A stretch of DNA of 64,000 nt from Streptomyces sp. CB02056 (GCF_001905545.1 NZ_LIPD01000004.1:124001-188000); one strand, 5' to 3'. Shown: positions 45,435 through 54,295, numbered from the stretch's first letter. Numbers and translations: made by a program. Notes: generated by a model from the letters alone, not told the origin.

Positions 45435-46967
45435 TCAGTGCACCAGCACCGGCACGTCGTTCTCGGCCGCCGAGCCCGCGTCCGAGCCCGTCGAGGCACC
45501 CGGCCGGCCGGCGTTGATGAAGGTGAAGGCGACCACACCGGCCGCCACCAGGATCCCGAAGGACACCCAGATCGCGGTCGAGAAGCCGTGCACCATGCCC
45601 TGGAACTGCAGCACCTTGGCGGCCTCCGGCGAGGCGGCGGCCGCGGCGGTGGCGTGCGAGGCCAGCCAGCCGGTGGTCGCGCTGGCCGCGATGGTGTTCA
45701 GCAGCGCGGTGCCGATGGCGCCGCCGACCTGCTGCGAGGTGTTGACCATCGCCGAGGCCACACCCGCGTCGCGCGGCTGGACGCCGTGCGTGGCGAGGCT
45801 CATGGCCGGCATGAACGCGGTGCCCATACCGAGGCCCATCAGGACCAGGCCCGGCAGGATCAGCGCCGGGTAGGAGGTGTCCAGGCTGATGTGGGTCAGC
45901 AGGAACATGCCGGCCGAGGCGACCAGGAAGCCGGGCGCCATCAGGTAGCGGGCCGGGACCCGGGTCATCAGCCGGGCGCCGATCTGGGTCGAGCCGGTGA
46001 TCATGCCCGCCACCATCGGCAGGAAGGCCACGCCGGTCAGCACCGGGCTGTAGCCGAGCACGATCTGCAGGTAGTAGGTCAGGAAGAGGAACAGACCGAA
46101 CATGCCGATCACGGCCATGCCCAGCGACAGGTACACCCCGCCGCGGTTGCGGTCGAGCACCACGCGCAGCGGCAGCAGCGGGGCCTTGACCCGGAGCTCC
46201 ACCAGCACGAAGGCGGCCAGCAGCACGGCGGCCGCGACGAACAGGCCGATGGTGGTGCCGGACGACCAGCCGTCCGACTCGGCGCGGGTGAAGCCGTAGA
46301 CCAGCGAGACCAGGCCGGTGGTCACCAGCAGAACGCCGGGGACGTCCAGCCGGTTGCGGTTGCGGCCCTCGGCGGGCTCGCGGATCACCATCACGGCGCC
46401 GACGGCGGCCACGATGGCGAACGGGATGTTGACGAAGAAGGTCCAGCGCCAGTTCATGTACTCGGTGAGCAGGCCGCCGAGGATCAGACCGATGGCGCCA
46501 CCGCCACCGGCGATCGCACCGTAGATGCCGAAGGCCTTGGCGCGCTCCTTGGCCTCGGTGAAGGTCACCGCGAGCAGCGACAGCGCGGCCGGCGCGAGCA
46601 GCGCGCCGAACACGCCCTGGAGTGCGCGGGCGCCCAGCAGCATCGCGGTGTTGGCCGCGGCGCCGCCGAGCGCGGAGGCCAGCGCGAAGCCGGTCAGGCC
46701 GACGATGAACGTCCGCTTGCGGCCCCAGAGGTCCGCGATCCGGCCGCCGAACAGCAGCAGCCCGCCGAAGGCCAGCGCGTAGGCGGTGATCACCCACTGG
46801 CGGTTGCCGTCGGAGATGCCCAGGTCCCGCTGTGCGGACGGCAGGGCGATGTTCACGATGGTCGCGTCGAGGACGACCATCAGCTGGGCGAGGCCGATGA
46901 ATATCAGCGCCTTCCAGCGCCGGGGATCGGGCAGCGTCGCCGGTCGGGCGGCGTCGGTTCGAGACAT
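45435..46967 (-). CDS. MFS drug exporter, DHA2 (14-TM, EmrB/QacA) family
   Basis: A 510-aa plasma-membrane proton-coupled efflux pump. It has motif A as GGRIADLWGRKR, motif D1-like LDATIVNIALPSAQRDL in TM1, the TM5 antiporter motif GGGGAIGLILGG, and 14 hydrophobic segments. ATG 46967 gives the usual short cytoplasmic N-terminus. The TetR gene lies 182 bp upstream on the same strand and is the likely regulator. It borders the polyketide cluster and could export its product, but eukaryote-targeting glutarimides need no bacterial self-resistance, so general drug efflux is equally likely. Confidence 0.92.
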   Translation of the reverse strand: MSRTDAARPATLPDPRRWKALIFIGLAQLMVVLDATIVNIALPSAQRDLGISDGNRQWVITAYALAFGGLLLFGGRIADLWGRKRTFIVGLTGFALASALGGAAANTAMLLGARALQGVFGALLAPAALSLLAVTFTEAKERAKAFGIYGAIAGGGGAIGLILGGLLTEYMNWRWTFFVNIPFAIVAAVGAVMVIREPAEGRNRNRLDVPGVLLVTTGLVSLVYGFTRAESDGWSSGTTIGLFVAAAVLLAAFVLVELRVKAPLLPLRVVLDRNRGGVYLSLGMAVIGMFGLFLFLTYYLQIVLGYSPVLTGVAFLPMVAGMITGSTQIGARLMTRVPARYLMAPGFLVASAGMFLLTHISLDTSYPALILPGLVLMGLGMGTAFMPAMSLATHGVQPRDAGVASAMVNTSQQVGGAIGTALLNTIAASATTGWLASHATAAAAASPEAAKVLQFQGMVHGFSTAIWVSFGILVAAGVVAFTFINAGRPGASTGSDAGSAAENDVPVLVH

Positions 46968-47103
46968 GGGGGTACTCACTTCACGGTGCGTGTGGTGTGC
47001 GTGAACGGTCGGGTGCCGTGCGGCGGGCACGGCGGGTCGCCGCACCGGGAGGGTGCGGTGGCAGGGCGCGCCGGGGCACGGCGGCGCGCGCCCGGACGGC
47101 TGG

Positions 47104-47142
47104 TACTGGTCGGGCCCCTACTGGCGGGGGGTCGGTACTGGT
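47104..47142. repeat. TACTGG direct repeats in the TetR-MFS gap
   Basis: Three copies of TACTGG(T/C)(G/C)GG with about 15-bp spacing, upstream of the MFS gene. They are possible regulator contact sites or simple sequence. Confidence 0.35.
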
Positions 47143-47149
47143 GGGTCGG

Positions 47150-47827
47150 TCAGTTCTGGGGCTGGAAGTCCTCGAAGGTCGCGGCCCGGCCGGGCAGCAC
47201 CGAAGGAGCCGGTGCGCGCAGGCCGTCCAGGAAGATCTGCAGGTGCCGGTGGACGAAGTCGTCGAGCAGTCGGCAGGCGGTGTTCGGCAGTGGCCGGGTC
47301 AGCTGGCTCATCGCGATGAACAGGTCACCGTGGTCGACGTCCGACCGCAGCTCGCCCGCGGCCCGGGCGCGCTCCATCAGCCCGCCCACGGCGGCCTGCA
47401 GGCGCTCCCGGATCTCGGTCAACTCCGGGTCGTACAGGTCGACATGGTTGCTGAACAGGGTGCACAGACCGCCGACCTTCTCCCCGACGGACGCGTGCGC
47501 GAACCGCTGGAGGGCGTCGAACGGCCCACTGCCGTCAGGGGCGTCCGCCTCCGCCGTCGCCGTCTCGGCGAGGGCCAGGATGCGGTTCTTGACGAGCACC
47601 GCCACCTCGCGGATCAGCGCCACCCGGTCCGGGAAGTTCCGGTACAGCGTGGCATTGCCGACCCCCGCCCGCTTCGCGATCTCGTCCAGCGGCGCGTCCG
47701 CACCGTACTCGACGAACGCCTCCCGGGCCGCCAGCACGATCCGCTCCCGGTTCCGGCTCGCGTCCGCACGCAACTTCGGCGTACGTGCGCTCCCCGCGGG
47801 ACGGACCGACTCGGCGGTGGTGGTCAC
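47150..47827 (-). CDS. TetR-family transcriptional regulator
   Basis: 225 aa. The TetR_N HTH is at about residues 22-70: NRERIVLAAREAFVEYGADA, LDEIAKRAGVGNATLYRNFP, VALIREVAV. A divergent ligand-binding helical C-domain ends in FEDFQPQN. ATG 47827. The leader has two identical-arm inverted repeats (CGGGGA-N5-TCCCCG), a strong hint of autorepression. The MFS exporter is downstream on the same strand, the classic efflux-repressor arrangement. The ligand is unknown. Confidence 0.93.
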   Translation of the reverse strand: MTTTAESVRPAGSARTPKLRADASRNRERIVLAAREAFVEYGADAPLDEIAKRAGVGNATLYRNFPDRVALIREVAVLVKNRILALAETATAEADAPDGSGPFDALQRFAHASVGEKVGGLCTLFSNHVDLYDPELTEIRERLQAAVGGLMERARAAGELRSDVDHGDLFIAMSQLTRPLPNTACRLLDDFVHRHLQIFLDGLRAPAPSVLPGRAATFEDFQPQN

Positions 47828-47851
47828 GACGACTGCTCCTCATCAGGATAC

Positions 47852-47868
47852 CGGGGAAAATCTCCCCG
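47852..47868. promoter_or_regulatory. TetR operator candidate 1, CGGGGA-N5-TCCCCG
   Basis: A 17-bp inverted repeat with 6-bp perfect arms, 25 bp before the TetR start. Confidence 0.6.
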
Positions 47869-47890
47869 CTTCTTCCAACGTACTCGGAAA

Positions 47891-47907
47891 CGGGGAATCC
47901 GTCCCCG
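47891..47907. promoter_or_regulatory. TetR operator candidate 2, CGGGGA-N5-TCCCCG
   Basis: The same arms and spacer length as 47852-47868, 39 bp away centre to centre, with a different spacer sequence. Conserved arms with variable centres are expected of a dimer site. Confidence 0.6.
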
Positions 47908-47992
47908 GAATTTCCCCTCACCATGTGACCTGCGTCACACAATCCCTCTGCTCTCGGATAGGGATGTCACACCCCGGCCCTACGGTCGCGGT

Positions 47993-48583
47993 ATGTGCAC
48001 GACTCCTGACGCACCGCGCCGATCGCAGATGCGACCCGAAGAGTTCGAGGAACTCGCGCGCCTGGCTTTCCGGGCGCTCGAGGGCCTCCAGTTGGAGTTC
48101 CTCGGCGGGCGACTGGGAGTGAAACCGAGGTCGGGCGGCAACCACGGCTGTGTGATCGAGTGGCTGGTGCGGAGCTGCCTCCAGGCGCGGCCGGAGCTGT
48201 GGCTGCACAGCCATGGCCTGAGGATGCGGGGAACCGACGGCGGCCGGGTCCACCCCGATGGCAGTCTGGCCCCCGCCGAGGCCTTCGTCGGGCAGGGGGA
48301 GTGGGTCGATGCGGATCGCGTGCTGATGGTGGTCGAAGTGACCGATGCGGACGTCGACGCCGATCGGCGCGCCCGGGTCGAGAAGCCCCGCGCCTACGCC
48401 GAGGCCGGCATCCCCGTCTACCTGCTGATCGACCGGGACTCCGCGGAGACCATCGTCCACAGTCAGCCCGACGGCGTCCGCTACGAGACCGTTCACACCC
48501 TGCCGTTCGGCAAGGCCGTCCGCCTCCCCGACCCGGTGGGCATCTCCCTGGACACCGAGCCCCTCAAGAACTGGGTGCGCTGA
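47993..48583 (+). CDS. Uma2-family (DUF820, PD-(D/E)XK) putative nuclease
   Basis: 196 aa, full length for Uma2. The N-terminus MRPEEFEELARLAF is followed by LEFLGGRLGVKP, then VHPDGSLAP and VLMVVEVTDADVDADRRARVEKPRAYAEAG, the D...ExV...K arrangement of the restriction-endonuclease-like fold, then VYLLIDRD. Streptomycetes carry many Uma2 copies; biological role unknown, no partner gene here. ATG 47993 has a weak ribosome site. It is divergent from the TetR gene across the operator region. Confidence 0.88.
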   Translation: MCTTPDAPRRSQMRPEEFEELARLAFRALEGLQLEFLGGRLGVKPRSGGNHGCVIEWLVRSCLQARPELWLHSHGLRMRGTDGGRVHPDGSLAPAEAFVGQGEWVDADRVLMVVEVTDADVDADRRARVEKPRAYAEAGIPVYLLIDRDSAETIVHSQPDGVRYETVHTLPFGKAVRLPDPVGISLDTEPLKNWVR

Positions 48584-48705
48584 TCCCGGGCATGGCTTCC
48601 CCGGGGCGGTGAGGGTGGCGCCCTAGGCTGTGGGCGTCCCGGGCGGCCGGTGGGCCGTGGGAGTCGGGAGGGGCCCGGCGGCCGGGTGGGCGGAGGAGGT
48701 TCGCG

Positions 48706-49494
48706 ATGGGCAGCGGTGAGACGGTCGCCCGGGTGCGCTGTGTGGCGGCCGTGCCGTGCTGGGTGAGCCTGATGGCCCCGGATCTGGAGGACGCGAAGAA
48801 GTTCTACGGGCCGCTGCTCGGCTGGGAGTTCGAGCCCGGGCCGGACCGCTTCGGCCCGTACGTGCACGCGGTGACCGGCGGGGAGGCGGTGGCCGGGCTG
48901 GGCGTCGCCGGTGTCGGGGCGGTTCCGCTCGCGTGGACCAGCTACTTCGGGACGGAGAGCGCCGACGCCGCCGCCGACGCGGTGCGGGAGCGCGGCGCGA
49001 CCCTGGCGGTCGGCCCGCTGGCCTTCGACGCCGGGCGGGTGGCCTTCGCGGCGGACCCGGCGGGCGCGGTGTTCGGCATCTGGGAGGGCCCGCTGGGCCG
49101 GGCCCGGAAGCTGGACCTGCCCGGGGCGCCGGTCTGGATCGAGCTGCGCACCCCGGACCCGTTCGCGGCGGCGCTGTTCTACGGCGAGGTGTTCCGCTGG
49201 GACGGCCGCGACCCGGAGCGCTTCGACGTCCGCTGGGAGCACGACCGGGTGGTGCTGCGCGCCGAGGGGCACAGTGTCGCGGCGCTGGCCAAGGAGCAGG
49301 CCGGCGGCCCGGCCGGGATGCCGCCGCACTGGGAGGTGTCCTTCGCCGTCCCGGACACGGACCGGGCGGTGGCCCGGGCCGCGGAGCTGGGCGGCGGGGC
49401 GCTCGGGCCGGCCTTCGACTCCCCGTACGGGCGGGTGGCCCGGCTGCGGGACCGCGAGGGCGCCCGGTTCGCGGTGATCAGCCCGAAGCATTGA
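48706..49494 (+). CDS. Two-domain VOC (glyoxalase/bleomycin-resistance-like) protein
   Basis: 262 aa with two tandem VOC domains. The first is about residues 15-125, with PCWVSLMAPDLEDAKKFYGPLLGWEFEP and ending DPAGAVFGIWEG. The second is about 138-260, with VWIELRTPDPFAAALFYGEVFRWD and ending DREGARFAVISPKH. The ATG follows GGAGGAGGTTCGCG. Such actinobacterial proteins resemble CFP32/27-kDa antigen and are usually assigned to metal-dependent small-molecule chemistry; substrate unknown. Convergent with the hemerythrin gene. Confidence 0.9.
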   Translation: MGSGETVARVRCVAAVPCWVSLMAPDLEDAKKFYGPLLGWEFEPGPDRFGPYVHAVTGGEAVAGLGVAGVGAVPLAWTSYFGTESADAAADAVRERGATLAVGPLAFDAGRVAFAADPAGAVFGIWEGPLGRARKLDLPGAPVWIELRTPDPFAAALFYGEVFRWDGRDPERFDVRWEHDRVVLRAEGHSVAALAKEQAGGPAGMPPHWEVSFAVPDTDRAVARAAELGGGALGPAFDSPYGRVARLRDREGARFAVISPKH

Positions 49495-49565
49495 TCCGGT
49501 CCGGCGGAATGATCCGGCCTGAAGGAATGAGCGGGCCCGGAGGGACGGGCCGGCGGGAGCGCTGA

Positions 49566-50024
49566 TCAGTCCGGGGCGTCCAGTTCGGCCCGCTCCGCCC
49601 GCAGCCGGTCGCCCAGCGCGGTGCGGGCGGCCGCGGGCAGGGCTTTGCGGGCGGCCGGGAACAGCTGCTCCTCTTCCCCCCGCAGGTGCCGCCGCAGGGT
49701 TTCGGCGAGGCCGCGCAGCAGGGTGTCGAAGGCCGGCTCGGCCGGTCCGAGCCCCTGGAGGTCGGCGAGGTACTGCCCGATCGCCAGGTGGTCGTGGATG
49801 CTGCGGAAGACCAGGGCCCCGCCGTCGGGCACGTCGTGCTGGACCACCGGGAAGAGGTGTTCCTCCTCGGCGGCGCAGTGGGTGAAGAGGAGGTCGGTCA
49901 GCCGGGCCACCAGCTCGCCGCGTCCGGGGTCGCCGGCCGGTGCGGCCTCGATCCGGTCGAGCAGTTCGGTGACCGCCCGGTGGTCGGCGGTGAACTCGCC
50001 GAGGATGTCAGGCCTGCGGCTCAT
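49566..50024 (-). CDS. Hemerythrin HHE-domain protein
   Basis: A 152-aa all-helical diiron-binding domain. Metal-ligand histidines are readable in FTADHRAVTELLDR, TDLLFTHCAAEEEHLFPVV, SIHDHLAIGQYL and RHLRGEEEQLFPAAR, the H-HxxxE-H-HxxxE spacing of HHE proteins. ATG 50024 starts at the domain; GAGAGG lies upstream. Likely roles are oxygen, NO or iron sensing or storage. Co-oriented with the TIGR03086-type gene 125 bp upstream, though the gap argues for separate transcription. Confidence 0.9.
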   Translation of the reverse strand: MSRRPDILGEFTADHRAVTELLDRIEAAPAGDPGRGELVARLTDLLFTHCAAEEEHLFPVVQHDVPDGGALVFRSIHDHLAIGQYLADLQGLGPAEPAFDTLLRGLAETLRRHLRGEEEQLFPAARKALPAAARTALGDRLRAERAELDAPD

Positions 50025-50149
50025 GGCCCGCCCGCCTCTCGCACGGAAGACTTCCCCCGCTGTCTTCCAGTATCCGGCGCCGGGCCGCCCGCCCGGAGGC
50101 ACGCGCCGCTCACTCCCCGTCGAGCCCGCTCACCCTCCGTCGGTCCCGC

Positions 50150-50746
50150 TCACCCCCCGTCCTGCCGCCCGGTGAGGGCGAGCAGCCGGGTCTGCGGGTC
50201 GGCGTCCTCGGGCACCGGCAGCGGCGGGTCGAAGAGCCCGCTGCCGGAGAGGTCCCCGTACCCGGCGAACTCGCCGAGCGCGAACCCGACGAGCCCGTCG
50301 GGGAGTCGGGTGTGCCGTCCGATGCCCTCGGCGAGGTCCCAGGAGTGGATCACCAGGTCGGTGGTGAGCTGGTCCAGGTAGTACTGCCCCGAGGTGTCCC
50401 CGAAGGAGAGGTGGACGGTCAGCTCGGTGGCGCCCGGGACGGCCCAGGCCTCCCGGGCGGCCTCGGCGGCGTCGGTCCAGGCGGTGACCGGGTCGTCGCC
50501 GAGCACGTCGCCGTCGAAGCGCTCGCCGACCTCGCCGACGGTGGCGCCCATCAGCAGCTCGGGCACCCAGAGCTGTTCGCCGGTGAGGTGGTTGACGAGG
50601 TCGCGGACGGACCAGTCGCTGCACGGGGTGGGGGAGTCCCACTGTTCGGGGGTGATCAGTCGGACGCGCTCGCCGAAGGCGTCCAGCGCCTCGGGGTACG
50701 GGGTGCCGGTCCGGGGCTCCCGTCGGTGCTGCCTGTGGTGGGCCAT
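50150..50746 (-). CDS. Maleylpyruvate-isomerase/TIGR03086-type (mycothiol-dependent, DinB-like) protein
   Basis: 198 aa, DinB-like four-helix metal-binding fold. SPTPCSDWSVRDLVNHLTGEQLWV is the hallmark TPC-x-W-x-V-x2-L-x2-H motif. The later LTTDLVIHSWDLAEGIG supplies the second conserved histidine. Members use mycothiol or simply bind a divalent metal. ATG 50746 with GGTGGAGA upstream. It is divergent from a DoxX gene, and the shared promoter region carries two palindromes, suggesting coregulation. Confidence 0.88.
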   Translation of the reverse strand: MAHHRQHRREPRTGTPYPEALDAFGERVRLITPEQWDSPTPCSDWSVRDLVNHLTGEQLWVPELLMGATVGEVGERFDGDVLGDDPVTAWTDAAEAAREAWAVPGATELTVHLSFGDTSGQYYLDQLTTDLVIHSWDLAEGIGRHTRLPDGLVGFALGEFAGYGDLSGSGLFDPPLPVPEDADPQTRLLALTGRQDGG

Positions 50747-50802
50747 GTCTCCACCCTCTCCGGCCGGGGCGGGGCCCGCGAGTCGCCGACGGCCCGTCAG
50801 TT

Positions 50803-50816
50803 GTTCAAATTCGAAC
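50803..50816. promoter_or_regulatory. Operator-like repeat GTTCAAATTCGAAC
   Basis: A 14-bp inverted repeat, one base pair short of perfect. It is 39 bp (centre to centre) from the perfect copy at 50842-50855, in the divergent region between the TIGR03086-type gene and DoxX. Confidence 0.55.
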
Positions 50817-50841
50817 TTCGGGGTACGGTCGGTGAGCGGCG

Positions 50842-50855
50842 GTTCAAATTTGAAC
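50842..50855. promoter_or_regulatory. Operator-like palindrome GTTCAAATTTGAAC
   Basis: A perfect 14-bp palindrome, AT-rich against the background. The half-site GTTCAA is the same hexamer as in the yndJ leader, but in inverted order (GTTCAA-N2-TTGAAC here). Confidence 0.6.
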
Positions 50856-50956
50856 AATGGCGCCGGGTGACGATCCCTGCCTGCCGCACCACCACAACCC
50901 TTGACCGTGTCCGGCCGCACCGGACGACGACCGAACCCCGATCGATGGAGACGCGC

Positions 50957-51526
50957 ATGCCGAGCAGCAGCCCGAGCACGACCGCCGCCACCACCACCGT
51001 CAGCCCGACCCGGGACACCGCCGGGTCCGCGACGACCTCCCCGCACGCCTATGACGCCGGACTCCTGCTCCTGCGCCTGGCCCTCGGCCTGACCATGGCC
51101 GCGCACGGCAGTCAGAAGCTGTTCGGCTGGTTCGGCGGCGGCGGGATCGACGGCACCGGTCAGTTCTTCACCATGAGCGGCTACCCGGCCGGCAACGCCA
51201 TGGCCGTGGTGGCCGGCCTCACCGAGACGCTGGGCGGACTCGCCCTCGCCGTCGGCCTGCTGACCCCGCTGGCGGGCGCCGCGATCGTCGGCACGATGGT
51301 CAACGCGATAGCCGTCACCTGGGGCGGCGGCTTCTTCGCCCCGAAGGGCAGCGAGTACGAGCTGCTGCTGACCGCCGGTGCCGCCGCGCTCGCCCTGACC
51401 GGCCCCGGCCGCTACGCCGTGGACCGTTTCCTGCCGGTGCTGCGGGCGCACCGCCTGGCGTACGGCGCGGCCGCCGTCGTGGTCGGCCTGGTGACGGCGG
51501 GCGTGATCCTGCTGCTCCGCAAGTAG
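50957..51526 (+). CDS. DoxX-family membrane protein
   Basis: A 189-aa four-helix membrane protein of the DoxX family: LLLLRLALGLTMAAHGSQKL, FGWFGGGGIDGTGQFF, LTETLGGLALAVGLLTPLAG, and WGGGFFAPKGSEYELLL. ATG 50957 is preferred since GGAG lies 6 bp upstream; an in-frame ATG at 50945 is possible. A Ser/Thr-rich N-terminal 30 residues precede helix 1. The family is implicated in redox or thiol homeostasis with partner proteins. A strong terminator follows. Confidence 0.9.
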   Translation: MPSSSPSTTAATTTVSPTRDTAGSATTSPHAYDAGLLLLRLALGLTMAAHGSQKLFGWFGGGGIDGTGQFFTMSGYPAGNAMAVVAGLTETLGGLALAVGLLTPLAGAAIVGTMVNAIAVTWGGGFFAPKGSEYELLLTAGAAALALTGPGRYAVDRFLPVLRAHRLAYGAAAVVVGLVTAGVILLLRK

Positions 51527-51568
51527 CCGGAATCCGGCGGTAGTCGGTTCCACCGATCCGCGGGCCCG

Positions 51569-51602
51569 AAGGGCATGGCGACGACGACGTCGCCATGCCC
51601 TT
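51569..51602 (+). terminator. Rho-independent terminator after DoxX
   Basis: A perfect 15-bp stem AAGGGCATGGCGACG/CGTCGCCATGCCCTT with an ACGA loop, followed by CCGCTTTT. Confidence 0.85.
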
Positions 51603-51669
51603 CCGCTTTTCCGGATGGGTAGGGCTTGGGTAAAGGCCTTCACAATGATGTGTGATGTGTGCAATATTA

Positions 51670-51679
51670 CATGGCACAT
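51670..51679. promoter_or_regulatory. Shared motif CATGGCACAT upstream of collagenase 1
   Basis: CATGGCACAT is the inverse complement of ATGTGCCATG found at the matching place before collagenase 2. It follows an AT-rich stretch with two GATGTGT copies (51647-51660). Likely regulator site or promoter element of the paralogue pair. Confidence 0.45.
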
Positions 51680-51789
51680 CCCCACTGTTTCCACGACGGA
51701 CCCGCCCCACGGGTCCCGTCGCGGACGGTCCTCGCTCCCCCGTAGGCCGCGCCCCAAATCGCGGCCGATGACGGCCCGGAGGCCCCCAC

Positions 51790-54141
51790 GTGAATGGCCA
51801 ACGCTTACTGCGAGTCCCGCGGTTGGCACGACTGTTGACGCTCGTCCTGTCCCTATTCCTGGCGGTCGGCCTGTTCGCCCCGCTCAGCCAGGCCGCCCCC
51901 GCCGGCCCCACCCCCGGCGGAACCACCCCCGGCGGCACCCCCGCCGGTACGCCCGCCGGCACGGCGCCCGCCCACCTGGCGCCGCCGCCCGCGATCGGCG
52001 AGAGCCGCGCCGACACCACCCCGGCGAAGCCGGACGGCCGCAAGCGCCTCAGCCCCGAGGACCTGGTGCCCCAGTCGCCGACGGCCCCGCTCACCGGCCT
52101 GCCGACGGCCGGGCAGCCGCAGGCCAAGGCCTTCGGCCTGGACGCGGCCGCCGCCCGGCCCTGCAACGTCGGCGACTTCACCAGCCGGACCGGCAGCGCG
52201 CTGGTCCAGCAGATCAAGTCCGTCGACCTCCAGTGCGTCAACTCGCTGTTCAAGATCGGCCGCGGCGACGCCGCCAACGCCTTCCGCGAGTCGCAGATGG
52301 TCACCGTGGCGAACGCGGTGCGCGACGCCGCCAACGGCTACCAGGGCAACGACAGCGGCTCGATCGCGGAGTTGATGCTCTACCTGCAGGCCGGCTACTT
52401 CACGCAGTTCTACAACCCCGACGTGGTGGGCCCCTACGGCAGCGGCCTGAAGGACGCCTCCCGCGCCGCGCTGGACGCGTTCTTCGCCAACCCCCGCTCG
52501 CGGGACGTCACCGCGGACAACGCGAGCCCGCTGGCCCGGGCGGCCACGCTGATCGACAGCATCAAGGACAGCGCCCGCTACCTGCCCGTCGTCAAGCGCC
52601 TGCTGTCCGACTACGACAGCGCCACCTGGAACCCGAACGGCATGGTCTACGCGGTGACCCCGGCGCTCACCGCGCTGTTCGCCGGCCACTGGGAGGCCGA
52701 CTTCCTCCCCGCCGTCAAGGCCGACCCGAGCGTGCTGGACGCCCTGTTCACCTTCATCTCCCGCAACCAGGGCCTGCACGGCGGCACCTACGGGCGGACG
52801 GTCTACGAGGCGACCAACGAGCTGACCCGCTTCATGCAGTACCCGGACCTGCTGCCCCGGCTGCGCCCCTACGCGCGGGCCCTGGCCCAGCAGTCCGCCC
52901 CGACCGGCCCCACGATGTACCAGCGCGGCTCGGTGACGCTCGCGGTGAACTGGTGGGACAAGGGCAACTGCTCGTACTACGGCACCTGTGACGACCCGGC
53001 GAAGTTCAAGGCCGCCAACCTGACGGTGAAGCACAGCTGCAGCCCGAGCATCGTCATCCTGGCCCAGGCGCTGGACGCCGCCCAGCTGAACACCGCCTGC
53101 ACCAGCCTGAACGGCCAGGACGCGTTCTTCCACGCGGTGGCCAAGGACAGCGGCCCGGTCAAGGACGACAACAACAAGACGATCGAGGTCGTGGCCTTCC
53201 ACTCCTCGCTCGACTACCAGGTGCTCGCCGCGGTCATCTACGACATCAACACCAACAACGGCGGCATGTACCTGGAGGGCGACCCGGCGGCGGTCGGCAA
53301 CCAGCCGCGCTTCCTCTGCTACGAGGCCGAGTGGGCCCGCCCGTCCTTCGAGATCTGGAACCTCAACCACGAGTACACCCACTACCTCGACGGCCGGTTC
53401 AACGTGTACGGCGACTACGACGCCGGCCAGGTCCAGCCGATCGACTGGTGGGTCGAGGGCTTCGCGGAGTACGTCTCCTACTCGTACCGCAAGGTCGTCA
53501 ACGACGGTGCCATCGCGGTCGCTTCGCAGCACGCCTACCGGCTGAGCGAGCTGTTCGACACCGTCTACGCCACCAGCAGCCAGGACCGGGTCTACCGCTG
53601 GGGCTACCTGGCTGTGCGCTACATGCTGGAGCAGCACCGCTCCGACCTGGACGCGGTCCTCGCCAAGTACCGCGCCGGTGACTGGAACGGCGCCCGCGCC
53701 ATCCTGAAGACCACCATCGGCACCCGCTACGACGCCGACTTCGACAGCTGGCTGACCAAGTGCGCCGCCGGCGCCTGCGCCACCGACACGCCGGGCCAGC
53801 CGCAGCTGCCGGAGTGCGCGGGCAACGACGTCCGGCTGCTTTCGGCCGACTGCGTGCGCGGCAACGTCGCGGCGACCACCGGCAACTACGCGCACTTCTA
53901 CCTCCTGGTGCCGGCCGGCACCAAGCAGATCAAGGTCACCAGCAAGGGCGGCACCGGCAACGGCGACCTCTACTACAACCCGACGAGCTGGGCCTACACC
54001 AACGCGTACGTCACGCGCTCGGCGGGTCCGGACAACGCGGAGACGCTGACCGTCACCAACCCGCCGGTCGGTGGCTACGTCTTCTTCAGCCTCTACGCCC
54101 AGCAGGGCTTCAGCGGGGTGAGTGTCACGAGCGAGATGTGA
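51790..54141 (+). CDS. Secreted collagenase, peptidase family M9 (copy 1)
   Basis: 783 aa. The signal peptide (LLTLVLSLFLAVGLFAPLSQA, cleavage after about residue 35) is followed by a Pro/Thr linker, the M9 N-terminal activator domain, and the metalloprotease domain with zinc site H527-E-Y-T-H531 (NLNHEYTHYLDGRF) and downstream Glu in WWVEGFAEYVSYSY. A C-terminal PPC-like beta domain starts near residue 685 (ATTGNYAHFYLLVPAGTKQI). GTG 51790 follows GGAGG. Codon 6 is TTA (51805-51807), so expression should depend on bldA. It is 70-80% similar by eye to the copy at 54433, with matching leader and terminator: a whole-transcription-unit duplication. Role: extracellular digestion of collagen or gelatin. 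Confidence 0.94.
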   Translation: MNGQRLLRVPRLARLLTLVLSLFLAVGLFAPLSQAAPAGPTPGGTTPGGTPAGTPAGTAPAHLAPPPAIGESRADTTPAKPDGRKRLSPEDLVPQSPTAPLTGLPTAGQPQAKAFGLDAAAARPCNVGDFTSRTGSALVQQIKSVDLQCVNSLFKIGRGDAANAFRESQMVTVANAVRDAANGYQGNDSGSIAELMLYLQAGYFTQFYNPDVVGPYGSGLKDASRAALDAFFANPRSRDVTADNASPLARAATLIDSIKDSARYLPVVKRLLSDYDSATWNPNGMVYAVTPALTALFAGHWEADFLPAVKADPSVLDALFTFISRNQGLHGGTYGRTVYEATNELTRFMQYPDLLPRLRPYARALAQQSAPTGPTMYQRGSVTLAVNWWDKGNCSYYGTCDDPAKFKAANLTVKHSCSPSIVILAQALDAAQLNTACTSLNGQDAFFHAVAKDSGPVKDDNNKTIEVVAFHSSLDYQVLAAVIYDINTNNGGMYLEGDPAAVGNQPRFLCYEAEWARPSFEIWNLNHEYTHYLDGRFNVYGDYDAGQVQPIDWWVEGFAEYVSYSYRKVVNDGAIAVASQHAYRLSELFDTVYATSSQDRVYRWGYLAVRYMLEQHRSDLDAVLAKYRAGDWNGARAILKTTIGTRYDADFDSWLTKCAAGACATDTPGQPQLPECAGNDVRLLSADCVRGNVAATTGNYAHFYLLVPAGTKQIKVTSKGGTGNGDLYYNPTSWAYTNAYVTRSAGPDNAETLTVTNPPVGGYVFFSLYAQQGFSGVSVTSEM
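51805..51807 (+). promoter_or_regulatory. TTA codon 6 of collagenase 1
   Basis: CGC TTA CTG CGA near the start of the signal peptide. The paralogue has CTG at the same codon. It is a candidate bldA control point unique to copy 1. Confidence 0.85.
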
Positions 54142-54170
54142 GCCGACCCCGGCTGACCCCAGACAGGTGA

Positions 54171-54210
54171 CCGCCCCGGGCGGAGCGCTACGGCGCCCCG
54201 TCCGGGGCGG
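54171..54210 (+). terminator. Terminator after collagenase 1
   Basis: A 9-bp outer stem CCGCCCCGG/CCGGGGCGG enclosing a second small GC hairpin. Nearly the same sequence follows collagenase 2. Confidence 0.7.
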
Positions 54211-54295
54211 GTCTGTTGACGGACCGTCACCACGATCCCTCCGTGAATTCCCCGCAAACTGCGCACAACGCCCCGGGTTCCCAAGGCCATGTGAG

